Below are positions 7,458 through 14,480 of a stretch of DNA of 33,692 bases, piece after piece. The notes below the pieces were generated by a model, which ran no database searches, was not told the origin of the DNA, and was given only the letters and a program-made list of their open reading frames with translations. The stretch spans positions 1 through 33,692 of the forward strand of contig CAYQQJ010000037.1 in assembly GCA_964419935.1 (NCBI GenBank). Reading direction: 5' to 3'. Position numbers and translations under genes: made by a program. Numbering within the stretch: the stretch's first letter is position 1; every line of letters starts with the position of its first letter. The DNA is from CAYQQJ01 sp964419935. Lineage in GTDB: Bacteria > Pseudomonadota > Gammaproteobacteria > Pseudomonadales > Cellvibrionaceae.

Positions 7458-7991
7458 ATGACGAATGAACCATCGCATGCTCAGAGCAACATCATCCTGA
7501 TCGGTATGCCGGGTGCAGGTAAAAGTACCCTCGGCGTATTGCTCGCCAAACAGCTGGCGAAGAGTTTTGTCGATACCGATTTGTTGATTCAGGAGCAGGC
7601 CGGCAAAACCCTACAGGCCATTCTTGATGACCAGGGATACAAGGCGCTGCGCGAACTGGAGGCGAGCGTGCTCTGCGCGCTGGACGTGCATAACAGCGTC
7701 GTCGCCACCGGTGGCAGCGCCGTCTACAGCGAAGCCGCCATGACGGCACTCAAGACAACAGGATGCTGCATCTATCTTCGCCTTTCGCTTTCGGCTGTTG
7801 AACAGCGCGTACACAACATCGACAGCCGCGGCATAGCCTGCCCACTAGGGCAGACGCTGGTGGACGTTTACGCCGAACGCCAGCCGCTCTACGAACGCTA
7901 CGCGGATTCTACGGTTGATTGTGATGGGAAGTCGGTGGACCAGGTGGTGGAGGAAATAGCTTCAAGCTTTAAGCCGCAAGCCACAAGCTAA
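7458..7991 (+). CDS. Shikimate kinase family protein
   Basis: A 177-residue P-loop kinase. The Walker A motif GMPGAGKST spans residues 16-24, followed by the family's substrate-binding elements DTDLLIQ, LRELE and ATGGSAV, and an ERQPLYERYAD segment. These fit AroK/AroL, which phosphorylates shikimate in aromatic amino acid synthesis. The usual partner aroB is not adjacent, so this may be a second kinase in the genome rather than the main AroK. The start ATG has AGGA upstream and follows gabD by 46 bases. The last ten or so residues (ASSFKPQATS) are encoded by a copy of the CAAGC-type heptamer repeat found elsewhere in the window, so the native C-terminus was probably altered by the repeat. 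Confidence 0.82.
   Translation: MTNEPSHAQSNIILIGMPGAGKSTLGVLLAKQLAKSFVDTDLLIQEQAGKTLQAILDDQGYKALRELEASVLCALDVHNSVVATGGSAVYSEAAMTALKTTGCCIYLRLSLSAVEQRVHNIDSRGIACPLGQTLVDVYAERQPLYERYADSTVDCDGKSVDQVVEEIASSFKPQATS
7958..7990. repeat. CTTGCRG-type heptamer repeat, copy 1
   Basis: A block with seven-base spacing of CAAG-like units (AGCTTCAAGCTTTAAGCCGC and onward), written into the 3' end of the kinase gene and carrying its stop codon. The same units recur at 17999-18089, 24914-24930, 28277-28310, 28447-28479 and 31762-31775. Confidence 0.6.
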
Positions 7992-8028
7992 AGTTAACGT
8001 GTTCTGACTGGAAAAGGGTATTCCCCTT

Positions 8029-8226
8029 CTAGCAGACCATGAAAAAGTAATTCGAGGCCGCTCAGGGAGTTTGTCATCGGGATAACTCTTTCGAAACCCT
8101 CGCGGCAGGGATGCCGCGGGGGAGCTACAGGGACGTATTTATGCGTTTTCGAAAGAGTTATCGCGGTGACAAACGGGCAGCACATGTAACGCTTCGGCGG
8201 AACCGATTTTTTCAACAGCCTGCTAG
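8029..8226. repeat. Imperfect outer inverted repeats around the first palindrome
   Basis: CTAGCAG followed by GAAAAA at 8029-8046 is inverted at 8207-8226 (TTTTTTCAACAGCCTGCTAG), with a differing stretch in the middle. It encloses the 106-bp palindrome, and may be the real ends of a larger element or a separate older one. No flanking duplication was found. Beyond this element the 7992-8318 gap holds only the promoter region of the aminotransferase. Confidence 0.4.
8069..8174 (-). repeat. 106-bp palindromic repeat element, copy A
   Basis: The arms at 8069-8096 and 8147-8174 are 28 bases long and match at 26 positions, starting with GTTTGTCA and ending with TTTCGAAA. Between them lies a GC-rich hairpin with a GGGA loop (8098-8122), followed by GAGCTACAGGGACGTATTT. 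On the minus strand the core reads ACGTCCCTGTAGCTC, as in the scoAB element and in copy B at 9576-9683. It is non-coding and lies upstream of the aminotransferase. Copy B lies on the far side of that gene in opposite orientation. Confidence 0.8.
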
Positions 8227-8318
8227 GTGCATAATTATTTCTTGGGCGGAATTCCATTCGCGGGTATGCTAGCAGCATAGCCGTGACGCTAGAAAACATT
8301 TCACAAGGTAAATTTCCA

Positions 8319-9512
8319 ATGTTTGAACTTCTCGCTTCTCTGCCGGCTGATCCCATTTTGGGTTTGATGGCGCTGTATCAACAGGATGATCACCCGCACA
8401 AAGTGGATTTGGGAGTGGGGATTTACAAGAACGAGGCGGGACAGACGCCAGTATTGGCCAGTATCAAAGAAGCCGAGCAGCGCTTGTTCAACAAGGAAAT
8501 CACCAAAGCCTATATGCCGCCGGCCGGCCCTGCTGAATTCAATTCCGGCATGGCGTCTTTGTTGTTTGGCGATGGCCACAGCGCGCTACGTGATGAACGC
8601 GTCGCCCTGGTACAAACGCCGGGCGGCTGCGGCGCACTGCGGTTGTGTGCGGAGTTGGTCCGGGTGGTTAACCCCAACGCCCGCATCTGGGTGAGTGACC
8701 CCACCTGGGGAAACCATATCCCTCTACTCGGCAGCAGCGGTCTGGACATTGCTGTTTATCCCTACTTTGACCCCACAACCAACAGTGTCAAGTTTGACGA
8801 AATGATGGACACCCTGGCCCAGGTAGGAAAGGGAGACTTGGTGTTGTTGCATGCCTGTTGTCACAATCCCACCGGTGCGGACCTGACCCGTGACCAATGG
8901 CACCAGCTGGCTGAACTGGCGCAGAAAAAAGGCTTCACCCCTTTTGTGGATATTGCCTACCAGGGCTTTGGCGAGAACCTGGATGAAGACGCCTATGGTT
9001 TGCGCTACCTAGCGGAAAACCTGCCGGAAGTTATCGTGGCTGCGTCCTGTTCGAAAAACTTCGGTCTCTACCGGGAACGCGTCGGCATCGCCGGGGTAGT
9101 AGGACACAACGCGGAAAATGCCGCGGCTTTGAAAAGCCACCTGATGAGTATCGCGCGGGGCATTTACTCAATGCCGCCTGCCCACGGTGCGCTTCTGGTC
9201 GGTGAAGTGTTGGGCGATGCGCAACTCAAGAGCCAATGGCTGGATGAAGTAACCGCGATGCGGGAACGCATACATGGCCTGCGCAGCGATTTTTCACGTG
9301 AAATGAAACACCGTGGCACGGGCGACAGGTTCGACTTTGTCAGCCGCCAGCGCGGCATGTTTTCATTTCTCGGTTTAACTGAAAGTCAGGTTGCGCGATT
9401 GCAGCATGAATTCAGCGTGTATATGGTGGGTTCCAGCCGGGCCAGTATCGCGGGGCTCAACAGCGCCAATATGGGCTACGTATGTGATGCGATAACCCAA
9501 GTGATTGGGTAA
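8319..9512 (+). CDS. Aspartate/aromatic amino acid aminotransferase (AspC/TyrB family)
   Basis: A 397-residue class I aminotransferase using pyridoxal phosphate. The Schiff-base lysine is K246 in SCSKNFGLYRERVG, the same number as in E. coli AspC. Other conserved elements are the N-terminal VDLGVGIYKNEAG, the phosphate-binding GGCGALR, HNPTGADL, and the C-terminal GSSRASIAGLN containing the carboxylate-binding arginine. The reaction swaps amino groups between aspartate or aromatic amino acids and 2-oxoglutarate; the balance of substrates cannot be read here. An upstream in-frame GTG at 8283 would add 12 residues. The ATG at 8319 is preferred because it has AAGG upstream and gives the family's usual length and MFELL start. 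Confidence 0.92.
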   Translation: MFELLASLPADPILGLMALYQQDDHPHKVDLGVGIYKNEAGQTPVLASIKEAEQRLFNKEITKAYMPPAGPAEFNSGMASLLFGDGHSALRDERVALVQTPGGCGALRLCAELVRVVNPNARIWVSDPTWGNHIPLLGSSGLDIAVYPYFDPTTNSVKFDEMMDTLAQVGKGDLVLLHACCHNPTGADLTRDQWHQLAELAQKKGFTPFVDIAYQGFGENLDEDAYGLRYLAENLPEVIVAASCSKNFGLYRERVGIAGVVGHNAENAAALKSHLMSIARGIYSMPPAHGALLVGEVLGDAQLKSQWLDEVTAMRERIHGLRSDFSREMKHRGTGDRFDFVSRQRGMFSFLGLTESQVARLQHEFSVYMVGSSRASIAGLNSANMGYVCDAITQVIG

Positions 9513-9575
9513 AACCCAATTAACATTACTGGCCGAATTGCCTCCATACGATAAAGGCTATGCTGGTTTCGGCCC

Positions 9576-9683
9576 GTGTGTCATCAGGGGTAAAGCTTTT
9601 GAAAACGCATAAACACGTCCCTGTGGCTCCCCCGCGGCGTCCCTGCCGCGAGGGTTTCAAAAGCTTTACCCCTGATGACAAAC
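9576..9683 (+). repeat. 108-bp palindromic repeat element, copy B
   Basis: Arms at 9576-9604 and 9655-9683 are 29 bases and match at 28 positions. Relative to copy A they keep the outer GTTTGTCATC and the inner GAAA but differ at several internal positions, each change being mirrored in the opposite arm. The core on the plus strand reads ACGTCCCTGTGGCTC followed by the GC-rich hairpin with a TCCC loop. The element occupies much of the 362-base gap between the aminotransferase and HD-GYP genes. Confidence 0.8.
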
Positions 9684-9766
9684 TACTTTGGCGCACTCGA
9701 CTAACACTCTAATTCGAAAAGAACGTTACCCGTAGATCGCGTTAGACGCGGCGCTGTCAGCGTCGT

Positions 9767-9792
9767 AACCCGACAATCAAGATTGTCGGGTT
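9767..9792. terminator. Perfect 12-bp hairpin upstream of the HD-GYP gene
   Basis: AACCCGACAATC and GATTGTCGGGTT form a perfect 12-bp stem around AA. The following bases TTAATAG are not a true T run. It could end transcription coming from the aminotransferase gene, or act as an operator for the downstream gene. The remaining bases of the 9513-9874 gap hold copy B of the palindrome and a small hairpin, ATTGGG and CCCAAT, at the aminotransferase stop. Confidence 0.4.
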
Positions 9793-9874
9793 AATAGTAG
9801 TAAACGCGAGCTATACTTGATCAGTGATCGCGGTACTCACGGAAGAGGCAGTTGATAATTTGTGAGGCCGAGGT

Positions 9875-11092
9875 ATGGCGAATCAGAAGAAAATCCATGT
9901 GGCGGACCTGCGCCTGGGCATGTTTATATCAAAGCTGGACCGGGATTGGTTGGATACCCCGTTTATTATGCAGGGGTTTCTTATAGAGTCACTCGAGGAC
10001 ATCGACATCGTCAGCGAGTTTTGTGAATACGTCTGGATTGATGCGGCGCGTGTGGCGGAACGCTATACGCCCGGTGAAGGCAGGGCCTCCTCGGCAAAAC
10101 AGCGCGTCAGCTACATCAATAAAATTCCACTGCGGGAAGAACAGAACAAGGTGCTTGGCATCTATCGCGAAGCCCGCTCCCTCACCAAAAGCCTGCTCGA
10201 CGACATACGCTTGAGCGGTACCATCGACACGGCTCAAGCCAAGGCCACGGTCAACGAATGTGTTCACTCCATTTTGCGCAACCCCGACGCATTGATGTGG
10301 ATGGCTAAGATCCGCGATGAAAACCAGTACACCGCAGAGCACTGCCTGAACGTCTGCATACTCGCAATCGCTTTTGGTCGGCACCTGGGCCTCGATGAAA
10401 TGGAACTGCAAAACCTCGGGTTGTGCGGCTTGTTACACGACGTGGGGAAAATGCGTGTACCGTCCGAAATTCTCAACAAACCCGCCGCCCTCACACCCAA
10501 GGAAATGCGCATGATGATGGCGCACACGGTGCACGGCCGTAATTTGCTGCTATCGGCCAAGGGCATTTACCAAGGCGCGGTGGATGTTGCTTACAGTCAT
10601 CACGAGCGACTGGACGGCACGGGTTATCCGCGCAAGCTGCCCGGCAGCGGTATTTCCCGCTTTGCGCGCATCATCGCGATAGTCGATGCCTACGATGCCA
10701 TGACCGCGGATCGTTGCTACGCCGCCGCCATCACGTCCACTGAGGCGGTGAAGAAAATCTACCATGCGCGGGGCACGCATTTCGATGACGCCCTGGCCCT
10801 GCAATTCATCAAAAGCGTTGGGCTTTACCCGCCTGGCAGCCTGGTCGAGCTATATTCTGGTCAAGTCGGAATTGTTGTGGAAACCAACCAGCGTTACCGC
10901 CATTTACCGCGGCTGGTGCTATTGCTCGACAATCAGAAACAGCCACTCGCCAAAGAGACGTTTGTGGACCTGTCACTGATTGAACGTGGCGAACTGAGTA
11001 AACAGTTTTTGATAAAGCAGGTATGGCGCGACAAGAGCTTTGGTATTTCGCTGGCGGAATACCAGCAGCAACGTTTGCAGGCGATGGCGTGA
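9875..11092 (+). CDS. HD-GYP domain protein, putative cyclic-di-GMP phosphodiesterase
   Basis: A 405-residue protein with an N-terminal DUF3391-like domain (about 1-130, KIHVADLRLGMFI...) and a C-terminal HD-GYP domain (about 140-330). The metal-binding HD pair is H188-D189 in LLHDVGK, and the diagnostic GYP is residues 250-252 in HHERLDGTGYP. Intact motifs predict hydrolysis of the second messenger cyclic-di-GMP, which would lower biofilm formation and favour motility or secretion changes. No transmembrane segment or receiver domain is visible, so the signal it senses is unknown. The start ATG has GAGG upstream. It is followed by the GH9 gene on the same strand after 188 bases. Confidence 0.92.
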   Translation: MANQKKIHVADLRLGMFISKLDRDWLDTPFIMQGFLIESLEDIDIVSEFCEYVWIDAARVAERYTPGEGRASSAKQRVSYINKIPLREEQNKVLGIYREARSLTKSLLDDIRLSGTIDTAQAKATVNECVHSILRNPDALMWMAKIRDENQYTAEHCLNVCILAIAFGRHLGLDEMELQNLGLCGLLHDVGKMRVPSEILNKPAALTPKEMRMMMAHTVHGRNLLLSAKGIYQGAVDVAYSHHERLDGTGYPRKLPGSGISRFARIIAIVDAYDAMTADRCYAAAITSTEAVKKIYHARGTHFDDALALQFIKSVGLYPPGSLVELYSGQVGIVVETNQRYRHLPRLVLLLDNQKQPLAKETFVDLSLIERGELSKQFLIKQVWRDKSFGISLAEYQQQRLQAMA

Positions 11093-11146
11093 CCTTTGTG
11101 CAGGAGGAAGTTATGGGCTATAGTTACCTTCGGTTAAATAGTCAAA

Positions 11147-11284
11147 ATGAATATAAGTTGGTTTCAGGAGGTCGGACTTAAGGCTGTTCTACTTCTCGCC
11201 TTGCTGGTGATGAACGTCAGAGCCCGACGGCATCCGGGCCGACGCGACCATTATCGCAATTTAATGAGGGGTATACGTCAGTGA
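11147..11284 (+). CDS. Candidate small ORF (45 codons) overlapping the GH9 start
   Basis: An ATG-initiated 45-residue reading frame ends with TGA overlapping the GTG start of the GH9 gene (GTGA), the arrangement typical of translational coupling. The N-terminal half has a hydrophobic stretch (GLKAVLLLALLVMNV, about residues 10-24) followed by a strongly basic tail, resembling a single-pass membrane peptide. Its own ribosome site is poor. A 22-codon ORF with an excellent AGGAGG site begins just upstream at 11113 in another frame. I do not recognise either; both could be chance ORFs or leader peptides. Confidence 0.3.
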   Translation: MNISWFQEVGLKAVLLLALLVMNVRARRHPGRRDHYRNLMRGIRQ

Positions 11285-13860
11285 AAAGTAAAAGAATCAT
11301 GTGTTCATTGGGGGCGGCGATAGTCAGTGCTTCGCTGGTCACAAGCTGCGCAATGCAGCACCCACAGCATGAAATCGCGCTTAATGAGCAAGACTATTTC
11401 GAAACCGCAGGCGTTAATGTTTTGGCCTTTAGCAGCCCGCCCGGCGGCATGTTCTTCGATTCCAAAACCAGCGGCATCGAAATTATCCACCATGGTGAAC
11501 GCACTGCCACCAACGGCGATGTGAGACTGCTGCACACGCCCGAGCAGTGGGACGGCATGGGGCAGTTCGTCAGCCGCACAGTCGACCACGAGAACAACAC
11601 GGTCACGACTCAGCTTGCCTATCCTGAGCACAACTTCGAGTATACGGTCAAAGCCACCACCCAGGGCGACAAAGTCATACTGAGCGTGCACCTGGACGAG
11701 CCTCTGCCAGACAACCTGGAGGGCAAAGCGGGCTTCAATATGGAGTTCCTGCCCTCGGTTTACTGGGATAAATCTTTCATGGCAGACGGCGAGACCGGGC
11801 ATTTTCCACTTTCCGCTTCAAGCCCCCAGGGTATGGTGATGAACGAGGAAGGACTGACGGAGCCAACGCCCTTTGCCAAAGGCCGGACGCTGGTGTTGGC
11901 ACCGGCGGATCCGGAAAACCGCATCACCATCCGTGAAGCTACCGGCGAAAACGAACTCATGCTGTTCGACGGCCGCACCAAAGCGCAAAACGGCTGGTAT
12001 GTGGTGCGCAGTATGATTCCTGCTGACGAGGTCGGTAAAGTCATTGAGTGGGAGCTCAACATCAACGGTATCCCCGGCTGGGTACGCGAGCCGGTGATTG
12101 GCCATTCCCAGGTGGGTTACCACCCGGATCAGCCTAAACAAGCGGTTATTGAGCTGGACCAAAACGACAAACCGGAAGACAAGGTAAGCTTGCTGCGCAT
12201 TGGCACCGATGGCGGTACTGAAACTGTTCACAGTGCCAAACCCGAACAGTGGGGCCAGTACCTGCGCTACAACTACCTGACCTTCGATTTCTCGGCAGTG
12301 AAAGAGCCCGGGTTGTACCAGTTGCAGTATGGCGATCAATCGACCAATGCGTTCCGCATTGATGAGAATATTTATGCGAACGTATGGCAGCCCACACTCG
12401 ACTTTTTCTTCCCGGTACAAATGGATCACATGCGGGTGCGTGAAGCTTACCGGGTGTGGCACGGCCGCTCGCATATGGACGACGCGCTCCAGGCACCACC
12501 CAATTACGAGCACTTCGATTTGTACGCACATGGTGCCAACCTGGATACCGACTTCGAGCCCTTTGAACACATTCCCGGGTTGAACTACGGCGGCTGGTAC
12601 GATGCCGGTGACTACGACATTCGCACGCAATCCCAGTACCACACGGTGCAGGCCCTGGTACACGCTTATGAAGAGTTCGGCATCGACCGGGACAACACCA
12701 CAGTGAGCCAGGAGAAGAAGTTCACCCAGATTAACCGGCCCGACGGTGAGCAGGACATGCTTCAGCAGATCGAGCACGGGACTCTGGCATTGATCGCCCA
12801 GCATCGGGCAGTCGGTCATGCTATTCCGGGTATTGTTGCGGGGCGTTTGTACCAGTATCCGCATCTGGGCGAAGGTTCTACCAAAACAGACAATAGGGTC
12901 TACAACCCGGAAATGGACCCCCACGCAAGCGAACGCACGGTCGGCGAGATGTACGAGCCATCCACTGTGGATCCAATACCCGCGGAAGACGTGATGCCAG
13001 ATGATGGCACCCAGAGCGGCCGGTTTGATGACCGCTGGGCATTTACCACCAACACCAGCGCATTGAATTACGGCTCCGCTGCGGCACTGGCGGCTTCAAG
13101 CAGAGTGCTGAGTGAGCTGAATCCCGAGTTGGCTCAAGAAAGTTTGGCAACCGCCCAGCGGGTGTGGGAATACGAAGCGGGCCGCGAGCCCAATACCTAT
13201 TTCTTCGGCAACACCACCGGCGGCAAGCTGGAAGAGGAGCGTCTGAAAGCGGCCGTGCAACTGCTGATAACCACACAAGATGACAAGTATACCCAGGCGG
13301 TACGTGAGCTCCTGCCCCAGGTAAAAGATCGATTCATGGGCGAGAATGTGGTCATGCTGGTTTCGGCCATGCCGTTCATGGATGATGCCTACCGCGGCGC
13401 AATCGAAGAGCTAACCCGTCAGTACCGGGCGCAGATTGATGCGATTGAACGCGAGAACCCTTACGGTGTACCCATTACCCGTGGTGGCTGGGCCGGCAAC
13501 AGCGCGGTGATGGGTTTTGGTATCACCAGTTACTGGTTGCATAAAGCCTTTCCTGACATTGTGGAAGAGGACCTGGTGTACCGAAGCCTGGACTACATCT
13601 TCGGCACGCATCCGGATTCCAACTACTCCTTTGTTTCAGGTGTTGGCGCCGAATCCCAGACCAATGCCTACGGCAACAATCGGGCGGATTTCTCTTTTAT
13701 TCCGGGCGGCGTTGTTCCTGGCGTATTGGTACTGCCGCCGGACTATCCGGAAAACAAGAGCGATTGGCCGTTTTTCTGGGGTCAGAACGAGTATGTGATT
13801 CCTATGGGAAGCGGTTACTTATTCCTGACTCACGCGGCTCAGGAACTGCTGAAGAATTGA
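11281..13860 (+). CDS. Glycoside hydrolase family 9 lipoprotein (endoglucanase/cellodextrinase-like)
   Basis: An 859-residue secreted protein. The N-terminus is a lipoprotein signal with lipobox VTSC (C23); the residue after the cysteine is alanine, predicting the outer membrane. Residues 24-265 form a beta-rich region I cannot assign. Around 270-365 is the Ig-like domain that precedes many GH9 modules (IGHSQVGYHPDQPKQAVIELD). The GH9 catalytic domain follows to the end, with the DAGD catalytic aspartates at 441-444 and a candidate proton-donor glutamate E837 in WGQNEYVIP. GH9 enzymes cut beta-1,4-glucans by inversion. The cell-attached, CBM-free form suggests action on soluble oligosaccharides. 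The GTG start has GAGGG ten bases upstream. Confidence 0.87.
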   Translation: MKSKRIMCSLGAAIVSASLVTSCAMQHPQHEIALNEQDYFETAGVNVLAFSSPPGGMFFDSKTSGIEIIHHGERTATNGDVRLLHTPEQWDGMGQFVSRTVDHENNTVTTQLAYPEHNFEYTVKATTQGDKVILSVHLDEPLPDNLEGKAGFNMEFLPSVYWDKSFMADGETGHFPLSASSPQGMVMNEEGLTEPTPFAKGRTLVLAPADPENRITIREATGENELMLFDGRTKAQNGWYVVRSMIPADEVGKVIEWELNINGIPGWVREPVIGHSQVGYHPDQPKQAVIELDQNDKPEDKVSLLRIGTDGGTETVHSAKPEQWGQYLRYNYLTFDFSAVKEPGLYQLQYGDQSTNAFRIDENIYANVWQPTLDFFFPVQMDHMRVREAYRVWHGRSHMDDALQAPPNYEHFDLYAHGANLDTDFEPFEHIPGLNYGGWYDAGDYDIRTQSQYHTVQALVHAYEEFGIDRDNTTVSQEKKFTQINRPDGEQDMLQQIEHGTLALIAQHRAVGHAIPGIVAGRLYQYPHLGEGSTKTDNRVYNPEMDPHASERTVGEMYEPSTVDPIPAEDVMPDDGTQSGRFDDRWAFTTNTSALNYGSAAALAASSRVLSELNPELAQESLATAQRVWEYEAGREPNTYFFGNTTGGKLEEERLKAAVQLLITTQDDKYTQAVRELLPQVKDRFMGENVVMLVSAMPFMDDAYRGAIEELTRQYRAQIDAIERENPYGVPITRGGWAGNSAVMGFGITSYWLHKAFPDIVEEDLVYRSLDYIFGTHPDSNYSFVSGVGAESQTNAYGNNRADFSFIPGGVVPGVLVLPPDYPENKSDWPFFWGQNEYVIPMGSGYLFLTHAAQELLKN

Positions 13861-13905
13861 ACTCATTAGGTTGCTGTAGCGGGGAAACAGCCCAAGGCTG
13901 AAATG

Positions 13906-13945
13906 GCCGGAACGCAAACCCTATGGTTTGGGTTCCGGCTTTTTT
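13906..13945 (+). terminator. Intrinsic terminator after the GH9 gene
   Basis: A 15-position stem with one mismatch (GCCGGAACGCAAACC and GGTTTGGGTTCCGGC) closes a CTAT loop and is followed by TTTTTT. It lies 46 bases after the GH9 stop and just before the convergent greB end. The T run is on the plus strand only. Confidence 0.88.
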
Positions 13946-13967
13946 ATTCATGCAAATGCTGCAGCCG

Positions 13968-14480
13968 TCAGTGGGCTGTGGGATCTGTGTATGTGACGCT
14001 CGCAACCCAGTAATAATCCGTTTTCTCGGTTGTTGTTACGCTGACCTCATCGTCTACCTGTTTGCCCAGAAGACTGCGCGCCAGCGGTGAATCCATGCTG
14101 ATTTTTCCTTCGCGCAAATTGAATTCGTCCGGCCCCACAATACGATACGTCACCTCGCTGCCGTCTTCCTTTTCCAGTGTTACCCAGGCGCCGAAATAGA
14201 TTTTATCGGTATTATCGGGGATGCGATCCACAATCGTCAGCGCATCAAGGCGCTTGCTCAAGTAACGGACTCGTCGATCGATTTCGCGCAAGCGTCTTTT
14301 GCCATAAATGTAGTCACCGTTTTCTGAACGGTCGCCGTTCTTCGCCGCTTCATGCACGGCATTGGTGACTTCCGGGCGTTCCACTTTCCATAAATGTTTG
14401 AGTTCTGCGGTCAGCGCAGCAGCACCTTCAGGTGTAATGTACGCCGAGCTTTTCGGTTGGGGTGGTCGCCAGCGGCTCAT
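13968..14480 (-). CDS. greB: Transcription elongation factor GreB
   Basis: A 170-residue transcript-cleavage factor that enters the RNA polymerase secondary channel and stimulates cleavage of backtracked RNA. The N-terminal coiled coil (about residues 15-85) carries the acidic tip and basic helix in NGDRSENGDYIYGKRRLREID, where the GreB-type DYIYGKR distinguishes it from GreA. The C-terminal FKBP-like domain holds the DEFN..EGKISMDSPLARSLLGK signature. Length matches GreB. The ATG overlaps the stop of the upstream peptidase gene by four bases (ATGA), so the two form a coupled pair. Confidence 0.95.
   Translation of the reverse strand: MSRWRPPQPKSSAYITPEGAAALTAELKHLWKVERPEVTNAVHEAAKNGDRSENGDYIYGKRRLREIDRRVRYLSKRLDALTIVDRIPDNTDKIYFGAWVTLEKEDGSEVTYRIVGPDEFNLREGKISMDSPLARSLLGKQVDDEVSVTTTEKTDYYWVASVTYTDPTAH

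Noticed and set aside
8283..8318. GTG start extending the aminotransferase by 12 residues.
   Set aside because: The internal ATG has a better ribosome site and yields the standard length and N-terminus of the family.
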